Shown here piece by piece: positions 1 through 6,718 of a stretch of 64,000 bases of DNA; position 1 is the stretch's first letter; each line of letters starts with the position of its first letter. Under the pieces are notes generated by a model. That model made no database searches, had not been told where the DNA came from, and saw nothing but the letters and a program-made list of their open reading frames with translations. Source of the stretch: Paenibacillus sp. MAHUQ-63 (lineage in GTDB: Bacteria; Bacillota; Bacilli; Paenibacillales; NBRC-103111); NCBI RefSeq assembly GCF_028765165.1, contig NZ_JARADB010000001.1:744001-808000 (forward strand), in the 5' to 3' direction. A program made the translations under genes and the position numbers.

Positions 1-51
1 CCATTCTTAGCCGCTTTCACAACCAAAATGAATTATTCGACTGTCGAACCA

Positions 52-219
52 TTAAGATTCCTTAGACGCCATTTTAAGAGCCTGTCTTTTCCCTTCTTCC
101 AAACCCATCTGATATCCATGCCGATATCCCTCACTATAGATGCCGGCATCGTGTGCCTTTTCAGCTTCCCTGAGCTGCTTTGGCTTCTTCTTCTCGCGTT
201 TTGGCTTGTTAGATGACAA
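52..219 (-). CDS. small basic hypothetical protein, TTG start
   Basis: A 55-residue reading frame starts with TTG at 219 behind a clear ribosome site (GAGGTGAT, about 6 nt upstream) and ends at TAA (52-54). The N-terminal third is very rich in Lys/Arg (KPKREKKKPK). The rest is helical and ends in GLEEGKRQALKMASKES, with a Gly-Tyr pair repeated (SEGYRHGYQMG). I do not recognise a family. The composition suggests a small cytosolic protein that could bind nucleic acid, but that is only inference. It stands alone on the minus strand, with nothing recognisable upstream. Confidence 0.55.
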   Translation of the reverse strand: MSSNKPKREKKKPKQLREAEKAHDAGIYSEGYRHGYQMGLEEGKRQALKMASKES

Positions 220-715
220 ATGGAATCACCTCGTAAAAGGAAGTTAAAACCGCACTTAAAGAGTGCAACGAAGGATCATTTCACTTTCTAAATGCAGTTT
301 TATAAAACGCGGTCCTGAGTCATCCTACGGAGATAGTTTTTACAGGACCGCAGATCGCAACGAGCAGGTTTTACTCGTCTGAAAAGCAACCATTAGATTT
401 TTTAGTCACTCGCTGCGATAGTTATGTTGTAGCGCACAGCAAAGGCTGCAGTCTCACCCCGGTAATTGTACAGAGTGCTCGCCGTGCGCAGCTCAACATA
501 GAGGAAACAAGAGAAGGCGACCATCCCCGCGAAAATAAAATGAGCAGGGCTTATGCGCGGCCATCAGTGCGTACTTCTCTCACCAATGCAGCGGCGCTGC
601 CTGCTTACCAAATGTTTTTTTCGGGTGTTGCCCTCTTCTTGATTTCCTATGATATAAATATACCATGGTTAAAACCAAATGGCGGCGTTCTAAGAGCGGG
701 AAAACCACTTTCTTT
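220..715. other. intergenic region, no clear gene
   Basis: About 500 bp without a convincing gene. It holds a perfect 9-bp inverted repeat (GCGGTCCTG at 309-317, CAGGACCGC at 343-351; 25-nt loop). It also holds a 40-codon minus-strand frame (402-524) whose product looks protein-like, ending in NYRGETAAFAVRYNITIAASD, a beta-strand-like tail. That frame has no ribosome site and a stop codon 15 codons upstream, so it may be a degraded 3' end of a gene. Nothing else is recognised here. Confidence 0.35.
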
Positions 716-901
716 TTACGTACAATCTTCTGCATTGTCGAATTTTTCTTTCAGCTCTCTTTTTAATTTCTGCTCCATGTGCAACTTGAGCAAGCCACGT
801 CTTTGGAGTGCTTCATTTCTTTTCATCATAAATTTAAATGCTTGCCGCTGCGGGGTGATTGGGCCGCCGAAAGGTGTGTTCCTAGTCAAAGTAATCACCA
901 T
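716..901 (-). CDS. small basic hypothetical protein
   Basis: A frame of about 61 residues when read from the internal ATG (MVITLTRNTPFGGPITPQRQ). The body is Lys/Arg/Glu-rich and helical (HMEQKLKRELKEKFDNAEDCT). The open frame continues 20 codons further upstream to 961, but that part overlaps a 12-bp tandem repeat and is probably not translated. The start is uncertain: the ATG has AGAGAAG directly abutting it, while a TTG four codons later has GGTGAT at 4 nt. No family is recognised. Confidence 0.35.
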   Translation of the reverse strand: MVITLTRNTPFGGPITPQRQAFKFMMKRNEALQRRGLLKLHMEQKLKRELKEKFDNAEDCT

Positions 902-917
902 CTTCTCTTTTGGTTTC

Positions 918-962
918 TGTGAATCACAACAGGTCACAGGAAAGGTCACAAAAGAGGTCACA
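918..962. repeat. phased TCACA repeats, operator-like
   Basis: A perfect TGTGA-A-TCACA palindrome (918-928) is followed by three copies of AGGTCACA starting at 931, 943 and 955, exactly 12 bp apart. This lies just upstream of the small minus-strand frame 716-901. It could be a multi-site operator or a simple tandem duplication. Confidence 0.4.
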
Positions 963-1069
963 AAAGCTGATTAATGAATAGAATTATTCAGGAATAGGCA
1001 GAATTACACAGAACGAATAAAATCGCTCAAACGCTTGTCCTTCCTGAGTTATCCCTATGAACAGAGGCA

Positions 1070-1222
1070 TTATACACTTGTCCGATTTTCCGGTATTACG
1101 TTTGCACCGCACATGATATAACCTTTATCCGTCGTCACCACCAGCAACGTCGTCTTGGGCAATTTGACCTCTATGGCAATTGCAGTATGTCCCTCCAGAG
1201 TAATGGGTTCTACGCGCATCAT
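1070..1222 (-). pseudogene. truncated DUF1805 (YunC-like) protein
   Basis: The product begins MMRVEPITLEGHTAIAIEVK and continues LPKTTLLVVTTDKGYIMCGA, the hallmark N-terminal half of the DUF1805/YunC family, whose members are about 100 residues. After the conserved GYIMCGA the expected helical half is replaced by NVIPENRTSV and a stop, giving about 50 residues. No recognisable continuation was found in the other frames down to about 960, so this looks like a truncation rather than a simple frameshift. The start is taken at 1222 because GAGGAG lies about 11 nt upstream; the longer frame to 1312 has no support. The cellular role of DUF1805 is not known to me. Confidence 0.65.
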
Positions 1223-1395
1223 GCTCTGCACAGCTCCTCTTTGCAGTCTTACGGTAGTATATGCGCGTGCGGCTAGTACGGTGTGATAGTTCGCTGAAAA
1301 GAATTTAACCACGTCGCAAAACGAATCTATATTTGGGTACCATATTCTGATATAGTTAGATGACGAGCAATTTTTCTAGGCTGCAAGGAGGCCAT

Positions 1396-1890
1396 ATGAG
1401 TCAAGGAAAACCAAACCACACAGGTCATTTATTTACCGTTGAAATTCTAGTCGAAGAGGCCACGAACGGTCTTGCCATGGAAAAGCTCCTTCATCTATTG
1501 AACACCCCGTCGGTCAAAGATTATCGAATCGTCAAAGGCATCGAGCTCGGCAAATTAATTGAACTGAACACGACTAAAGAGAGCACGCCTCCCTCACATA
1601 CAAGCAAAAAGGCAGCAGCAGCTCCCCCTCCTGCCGCTCCGGCGCCCCCCGCAGCAGTACCCGCGGCTAGCGAAGCCGCCGATCTCATCATTAAGCAATT
1701 GGAAGGCTTCAAAGCGAACAACACGCTGATCCGGCTTACGGTCATCAAGGGCCAGGGCATCAAGCTGAATCTTCCTTGCCGGATACTCAATTACGACAGC
1801 AGCAACCAGAACGTGACCGTTTATCACGTGGACGAGAAGAAAGTGTATTCCTTCAAACTGAACGAAATTGACGACTACGTCGCCTTCTAG
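1396..1890 (+). CDS. hypothetical two-domain protein with Ala/Pro linker
   Basis: A 164-residue protein starting at ATG 1396, four nt after a perfect AAGGAGG. Residues about 10-55 form a compact alpha/beta segment (GHLFTVEILVEEATNG...). Residues about 60-95 are an Ala/Pro-rich linker. The last 65 residues (NNTLIRLTVIKGQGIKLNLP ... YHVDEKKVYSFKLNEIDDYV) have the alternating strand pattern of small Sm/YolD-like barrels; that fold guess is inference. No signal peptide or membrane segment is seen. A strong terminator follows directly. Function unknown. Confidence 0.8.
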   Translation: MSQGKPNHTGHLFTVEILVEEATNGLAMEKLLHLLNTPSVKDYRIVKGIELGKLIELNTTKESTPPSHTSKKAAAAPPPAAPAPPAAVPAASEAADLIIKQLEGFKANNTLIRLTVIKGQGIKLNLPCRILNYDSSNQNVTVYHVDEKKVYSFKLNEIDDYVAF

Positions 1891-1899
1891 CCCACGCAT

Positions 1900-1936
1900 A
1901 AGGTGAGCCCAATCCGTATCGGATCGGGCTCACCTT
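1900..1936. terminator. bidirectional terminator
   Basis: A long stem, AAGGTGAGCCC (1900-1910) with GGGCTCACCTT (1926-1936), and an inner ATCCG/CGGAT pair. It sits between the convergent ends of the hypothetical gene (stop 1890) and the GGDEF-EAL gene (stop 1942) and can serve both. Confidence 0.85.
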
Positions 1937-1941
1937 ATTTG

Positions 1942-3789
1942 TTATTTGGCCGGCGCAGCAACACCTTCAGCCAGCATGCTCTCCAGCTCCTGCGCGTTCA
2001 CAGGCGGACTGAACCAATAGCCCTGCACTTCGTTGCATCGGTTCTGGTGCAGGAAGTGCAGCTGCTCCTCGGTCTCGACGCCTTCGGCGATAACCTTCAA
2101 ATTCAGATGGTGGGTCATGGCGATGATCGTTGCGACGATCGCCGCGTCATTCGGGTCCACCATAATATCGCGAACGAAGGAACGGTCGATCTTCAGCTTA
2201 TCAATCGGGAATTTCTTCAGATAATAGAGAGAGCTGTACCCCGTTCCGAAATCATCGATACTGACGTGCACGCCCAGCTCCTTCAGCTCCAGCAGGGACT
2301 GAATGGCGTGGTCGACGTCCATGGTCATGCTCTCGGTGATCTCCAGCTCCAGATACTGCGGGTCCAGCCCGGTCTGGTCCAGCACGTGCGATATTTTACC
2401 CTTGAGATTATGCTGGAAAAACTGTCTCATCGACAAATTCACGGATATCGGCATCTTCGGAAAGCCCATGTTCTGCCAGGCTTTGTTTTGCTTGCAGGCC
2501 GCGCGCAGCACCCATTCGCCGATCGGCACAATGAGCCCGGACTCCTCGGCGAACGGAATGAAATGGTTCGGAGAGATCAGCCCCTTCTCCGGGTGCTGCC
2601 ACCGGATCAACGCTTCGGTGCCCACAATGCGTCCTGTTTCGATGTCAACCTGCGGCTGATAAAATAGGACGAACTCTTCTCCGGCAATCGCCCGGCGCAG
2701 TTCATTCTCCAGCTTCAGCCGGTTGAGCGAGACGGATTTCATGTCGGTGTTGAAGATTTGGAAATCGTTGCGGCCCTTCTCCTTGGCCCTGGCAAGCGCA
2801 ATGTCTGCATATTTCATCAGCATATCGGCATCTTCCGCGTCTTCGGAGGAAATGGCGATTCCGATGCTTGCCGTAATATGTACTTCGTACTGTTCCAGCA
2901 GAAACGGCTTTTCCAGTACGCGGTTAATCTCTGCGATGACGGCGATAGCATCGTTGGAGTCCGCTACATACGAGTAGAAGAACGCGAACTCATCACCTTC
3001 GGTCCGCGCCAGATAATCGTTCTCCTTCACACAGCGCATGAAGCGCTCGGCCAGCTGCAGCAGCAGCATGTTGCCGTAATCGTAGCCGAAGCTGTCGTTC
3101 ACCAGCTTGAAGCGGTCGATGTCGAGGTAGAAGACGGCCACCTTAAATCCCATTGATTTGCTCATGCCGAGCCGCTCGTTCAGCTGGTCCCGGAACAAGC
3201 GCCTGTTCGGCAGACCCGTCATATCGTCATAATAAGCCATATACCGGACTTGCTCGTCTCCGCGCTTGCGCTCCGTAATATCCTGGCAAATCAAAATATA
3301 ACCATGGACACCGTTCTGCAAGTCAACGGGCACGGCCGTCGCCTGCAAATCCACGCGATAGCCGCTCTTATGCGAGACCGTCGTTTCGAAGGAAGCCGAG
3401 GTACCGCCATTCGCCTGCTGAAGCTGCTTGCAGGTCAGATCAAGCTGTTCTTGGGACACGAACCGGCTGAAGGGCTGACCGATCAAATCCGCGGCGGAGT
3501 AGCCGAGCATCGTTTCGGCCGCTTGATTGATCCGAATGAAGGTCCCCTCCTGATCGAAGATCCCGATCGCATTCGGATTGTGTTCGAATAAAGAATCCAG
3601 CACATGATGGTACGCCGGACCTTGCATCACCGGTTCTGACGGCGGCCGGGGTTGCCCGGTCGTCCTGAGCAGCTGCGCGACTAGCGGCATTGATGCAATC
3701 AAGCAGATCCATGCGGCATACGGCTTTACATAAAGGCTTACGAATATGGCCACGAGTACATACGCGCCGATATAGAGCCTGTTTCTCAC
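1942..3789 (-). CDS. PAS-GGDEF-EAL cyclic-di-GMP protein
   Basis: A 615-residue membrane protein. It starts at GTG 3789, seven nt after AGAGGAGG; the frame to 3837 lacks a ribosome site. Two N-terminal membrane helices (about 5-45) are followed by a PAS domain (about 60-165), GGDEF (about 175-335) and EAL (about 350-600). The GGDEF signature is degenerate (EGDEF within ARTEGDEFAFF), so cyclase activity is uncertain. The EAL part keeps EALIRW, the Asn of SVNLS, LEITES, DDFGTG, LKID and AEGVET, so it should hydrolyse c-di-GMP. The likely role is a membrane-bound, PAS-gated phosphodiesterase affecting motility or biofilm. It is monocistronic. Confidence 0.93.
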   Translation of the reverse strand: MRNRLYIGAYVLVAIFVSLYVKPYAAWICLIASMPLVAQLLRTTGQPRPPSEPVMQGPAYHHVLDSLFEHNPNAIGIFDQEGTFIRINQAAETMLGYSAADLIGQPFSRFVSQEQLDLTCKQLQQANGGTSASFETTVSHKSGYRVDLQATAVPVDLQNGVHGYILICQDITERKRGDEQVRYMAYYDDMTGLPNRRLFRDQLNERLGMSKSMGFKVAVFYLDIDRFKLVNDSFGYDYGNMLLLQLAERFMRCVKENDYLARTEGDEFAFFYSYVADSNDAIAVIAEINRVLEKPFLLEQYEVHITASIGIAISSEDAEDADMLMKYADIALARAKEKGRNDFQIFNTDMKSVSLNRLKLENELRRAIAGEEFVLFYQPQVDIETGRIVGTEALIRWQHPEKGLISPNHFIPFAEESGLIVPIGEWVLRAACKQNKAWQNMGFPKMPISVNLSMRQFFQHNLKGKISHVLDQTGLDPQYLELEITESMTMDVDHAIQSLLELKELGVHVSIDDFGTGYSSLYYLKKFPIDKLKIDRSFVRDIMVDPNDAAIVATIIAMTHHLNLKVIAEGVETEEQLHFLHQNRCNEVQGYWFSPPVNAQELESMLAEGVAAPAK

Positions 3790-3956
3790 AAGATTGCCTC
3801 CTCTTGCTGTCTCCCTTAAAGGAATAGGAAGCGTCACACTGACTACAGTTCCTTATCCATATGGCGTGTGATCTATTCGACACACGTCCGTATCTTCGAA
3901 ACCTTATTTCTACATGAGTCGAGCTTTTTCCTGCATATCTGTCATGAATAAAGAAA

Positions 3957-3982
3957 AAAGAGTCGGATTTCCCAGACTCTTT
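3957..3982 (-). terminator. terminator after DUF423 gene
   Basis: AAAGAGTC and GACTCTTT arms (8 bp) around a 10-nt loop. On the minus strand the stem is followed by a T-rich run. It lies just past the DUF423 stop (3993). Confidence 0.8.
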
Positions 3983-3992
3983 CCATTTCTTT

Positions 3993-4361
3993 TTATTTTA
4001 GCGCAGCAATCGCCAGCAAAACCCAACCGACAAGGAAGCTTACGCCGCCAAGCGGGGTAATCGGTCCAAATATTTTGAGCCCGGTCAGGCTCAAGGCATA
4101 CAAACTGCCCGAGAACAAAATAATGCCGATAAAGATCAGCCAGCCGGATGCATTCACCAAGGAAGTGCTGGCCAGCTTGTCGGACAAGATGGCAATCGCC
4201 AGCAGCGCGACCGCATGAATCATGTGATAGTGGACGCCGGTCTGAAAGACATCCAGCTTCTCAGGCGTTAGTTTCCCTTTCAAAATATGCGCTCCGAAAG
4301 CGCCAAGCGCGACAGAGAGAAAAGCGTTCAAACTGCCGAGCAATACAAATAGTTTCATCAT
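3993..4361 (-). CDS. DUF423 membrane protein
   Basis: A 122-residue protein with four hydrophobic segments and the DUF423 features: an N-terminal LGSLNAFLSVALGAFGAHIL, then FQTGVHYHMIHAVALL and the C-terminal GPITPLGGVSFLVGWVLLA. Full length for the family (YwdK-type, about 120 residues). It is an integral membrane protein; its biochemical role is not established. GGAG lies about 9 nt upstream of the ATG. The next gene upstream ends 35 bp away on the same strand, so the two may be co-transcribed. Confidence 0.88.
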   Translation of the reverse strand: MMKLFVLLGSLNAFLSVALGAFGAHILKGKLTPEKLDVFQTGVHYHMIHAVALLAIAILSDKLASTSLVNASGWLIFIGIILFSGSLYALSLTGLKIFGPITPLGGVSFLVGWVLLAIAALK

Positions 4362-4395
4362 GCTCGTTTACTCCTTTTCCTTACGGCACTCGCAA

Positions 4396-4698
4396 TCATT
4401 CCACTTCGCCGATATCATGTTGGCCGACGATCAGGCGAACCGGCTCCAGATAGACTCTCGTGACCGACGGTTTTTTTATCAAATCGATTTCAATATCTAC
4501 AATTTTGTTGCGCGCGGTTTTACCTTCTCTACGATCGTACACGACATCGAACTGTTTAAGACCCAATTGATTCATGAGAACAGAAGCGCCGATGGACAAG
4601 CTGATGCCTTCAAATTCCCCGTGCTCGAACAACACCTCGGATAAAATCTCTTCATTCATGTCCACGATCGTAACATACTGGCAAAATTGGTATTTCAT
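4396..4698 (-). CDS. hypothetical protein, 100 residues
   Basis: A soluble alpha/beta protein beginning MKYQFCQYVTIVDMNEEIL. The start at 4698 is chosen because AAAGGGGG lies about 11 nt upstream; the frame to 4773 adds a segment without a ribosome site. It contains a moderately acidic helical part (EEILSEVLFEHGEFEG) and a strand-rich C-terminal half (KIVDIEIDLIKKPSVTRVYL). No signal or membrane segment. I do not recognise the family. It lies between DUF423 and an AEC-family transporter on the same strand. Confidence 0.7.
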   Translation of the reverse strand: MKYQFCQYVTIVDMNEEILSEVLFEHGEFEGISLSIGASVLMNQLGLKQFDVVYDRREGKTARNKIVDIEIDLIKKPSVTRVYLEPVRLIVGQHDIGEVE

Positions 4699-4789
4699 CA
4701 AAAGCTGCCCCCTTTGAATAATAGCTGAAATAACCATTTCGCCGAAAAATGTCGAAAGTCCTGCTCTTTTCAATTATTACCCGAAATGT

Positions 4790-5710
4790 TCACAGAAAAC
4801 CCAATAAATAGATGACAATCGGTATCGTAAACATACTTAACAGCGTGGATGTAAACACGGCCTGAGATGAGAACTCCGCTTCGTTCTCATACTCAATGGC
4901 GAGCAGCACGCTGCTGAGCGACGTCGGTACCGCACATGAAAGAATAAGCGCCTTGGCCGTCAATCCGTCGATCCCAAGCAGCCACACAACGAAGAATCCG
5001 ATTAGCGGCGCAGCGGCAAGCCTTAATACGAGCGAGACGGCCACGTTGGAGAAGTGAAACTCCCACTTCATTCCCCCCAGCTGCACGCCAAGCGTAAGCA
5101 GTGCCGTAGCCATGAACGCATTGGCAATATACGTCAGCGGCAGATTGATAGAGGAAGGCACCGGCAGGTGGAAGTAGCGCAGCAGCAGCGCAAGCGGAAT
5201 CATGTAAATGACCGGCAAGGACAGGATCGTCTTCATCGTGGCCTTCCAGTTTGATCTATGGGCATTCAGCGTATAGATGCCGTACGTGTTCGGAAGCAGC
5301 GTCTGCATAATCATGATCACGATTTGGATCGACAGCGTATACGCATTCCCGCCGAAAACGGTCTGGTTAAGCGGCAGCGCATAATTCGCGCTGTTATAGA
5401 AAATAACGCTGTTGCGCATCGCAATGCGCATTCCGCGCTGCAGCTTGCGAATCCGTATGTAAATCTCAATCAAGGCAAAAAGAAGGCTAAAGAAAAGGAC
5501 GAAAAACAAGAGAACCTGCAGCAGAACGTGCAAGTTCATCTCGGATTCATACAGCTTGACGAAAACAAGAGCCGGTGAAAACACATAGAAATTGAGCTTG
5601 GATAATGTCTTGATGTCAAGATGAAAAGCACGATACATCACAGCCCCGATGGCGATCATAATCGAAATCGGCACGATGTTGTTAACTAAGATGTAGACAA
5701 AATAACCCAT
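4790..5710 (-). CDS. AEC-family (auxin efflux carrier-type) transporter
   Basis: A 306-residue protein with about ten hydrophobic segments in the two five-helix halves typical of AEC permeases. Recognisable stretches are NFYVFSPALVFVKLYESEM (first half), GGNAYTLSIQIVIMIMQT and the C-terminal ILSCAVPTSLSSVLLAIEYE, matching the family's crossover regions. In bacteria, family members move malate, malonate or other organic anions; the substrate here cannot be read from sequence. The gene is followed closely by the 100-residue hypothetical and preceded by DUF1904 (10-bp gap), suggesting one minus-strand unit from 6528 down to 3993. Confidence 0.88.
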   Translation of the reverse strand: MGYFVYILVNNIVPISIMIAIGAVMYRAFHLDIKTLSKLNFYVFSPALVFVKLYESEMNLHVLLQVLLFFVLFFSLLFALIEIYIRIRKLQRGMRIAMRNSVIFYNSANYALPLNQTVFGGNAYTLSIQIVIMIMQTLLPNTYGIYTLNAHRSNWKATMKTILSLPVIYMIPLALLLRYFHLPVPSSINLPLTYIANAFMATALLTLGVQLGGMKWEFHFSNVAVSLVLRLAAAPLIGFFVVWLLGIDGLTAKALILSCAVPTSLSSVLLAIEYENEAEFSSQAVFTSTLLSMFTIPIVIYLLGFL

Positions 5711-5719
5711 TTCAATTCC

Positions 5720-6049
5720 TCACTTAAATGAAGTTCCGTTACTGTAGTAGGCCTCTTTGGCGTAGGTCGTGAACGCAACCTCAACCTCCGGAATGCCGAG
5801 GCCAAGCACATGGTCGGTAATCGCTCCGGCTACGCCATCCCGGACCTCGTCTCCTCGTTCGAACCACGCGACTTCAACGAACGGGTACGCCTCTACCTGT
5901 TTCCCGCCGAAGACGGCGGCATGCTGGATACATTCCAGCGTGAAATTATCACGGTCACAGCTGCAAACAACTGCAAGCCGGTCGACCAGTGATTCGCTGA
6001 TAGCGCAGAGCTGTTCGACGGTGATTCCTCTGAACGTTAATCTTGGCAT
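5720..6049 (-). CDS. DUF1904 family protein
   Basis: 109 residues beginning MPRLTFRGITVEQLCAISES. It shows the DUF1904 pattern: small, tautomerase-like alpha/beta proteins starting at or near Pro2, with a central FTLECIQHAA segment and a strand PFVEVAWFERG. Pro2 is conserved here, as in tautomerase-superfamily proteins where it is catalytic; relevance to this protein is inference. The gene lies 35 bp downstream of the OhrR-like gene on the same strand and 10 bp before the AEC transporter gene. Confidence 0.8.
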   Translation of the reverse strand: MPRLTFRGITVEQLCAISESLVDRLAVVCSCDRDNFTLECIQHAAVFGGKQVEAYPFVEVAWFERGDEVRDGVAGAITDHVLGLGIPEVEVAFTTYAKEAYYSNGTSFK

Positions 6050-6084
6050 GCTTCTAGCTCCAATCCTCTCAGCCGTGCGGGCTG

Positions 6085-6528
6085 CTACGTAGTTGATGCG
6101 TTGACGCTGTGGATGATGCGTTTCAACTGTACATTGAAGTTGTGAATTTCCTCCGGCGACAATCCGCTGGAAGCCAGCAGCGTCTGAGGAATGCAGAGCG
6201 CTCTCTCATACAAGGCAAGACCGGCTTCGGTAATGACAATGTTCACGACGCGCTCGTCTTGCGCGGATCTCTTCCGCTGCACGAGCTGCTGCGCTTCCAT
6301 CCGCTTGAGCATCGGCGTGAGCGTGCCTGAATCCAGATCAAGCTTCTCGCTCAGCTCCTTGACCGTGCTCTCCTTCTGCTCCCACAGAACGAGCAGGACC
6401 AAATACTGCGGGTACGTAATGCCCAATTCTTCAAGAAAGGGGCGGTACATCCGGGTAATCGCTCTGGAACTTGCATACAAGCTGAAGCACAGCTGATTCT
6501 CTAGTTTTAAAAGTTCACTGCTGTCCAT
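6085..6528 (-). CDS. MarR family regulator, OhrR-like
   Basis: 147 residues with a winged-helix core (about 30-115) and the OhrR N-terminal signature ENQLCFSLYASSRAITRMYR followed by ITYPQYLVLLVLWE. Cys14 corresponds to the peroxide-sensing cysteine of OhrR; the wing has SAQDERVVNI (the MarR DxR region). By family knowledge it represses organic hydroperoxide resistance genes and releases DNA when the Cys is oxidised. No ohr gene is present in this window, so the target is elsewhere or is the downstream DUF1904/AEC unit. Start at 6528 with AAAGGAG about 7 nt upstream. Confidence 0.88.
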   Translation of the reverse strand: MDSSELLKLENQLCFSLYASSRAITRMYRPFLEELGITYPQYLVLLVLWEQKESTVKELSEKLDLDSGTLTPMLKRMEAQQLVQRKRSAQDERVVNIVITEAGLALYERALCIPQTLLASSGLSPEEIHNFNVQLKRIIHSVNASTT

Positions 6529-6718
6529 AACGAAGCTCCTTTCTCTTTGAGTCTTATTGCGAACAATCGATTTGCTTCCAATGTATATAAAAATACCCCC
6601 TCTGTCAATTATGAATAGTCAGATAAGTTCATAAATGTTGCATGATTTCATCTTGTGCCCTTTTGCGCGGGGGTGATATGGTAGTAATACTGTTAGTCCG
6701 CGTGGAGGAGGCATGCCT

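Noticed and set aside
540-974. 144-codon plus-strand frame
   Set aside because: No ribosome site and low-complexity hydrophobic composition; it overlaps a more protein-like minus-strand frame and the 12-bp repeats.
6529-6718. OhrR-type operator palindrome between the MarR and AraC genes
   Set aside because: The sequence around ATCGAT is only loosely symmetric and does not match the OhrR box well enough to call.
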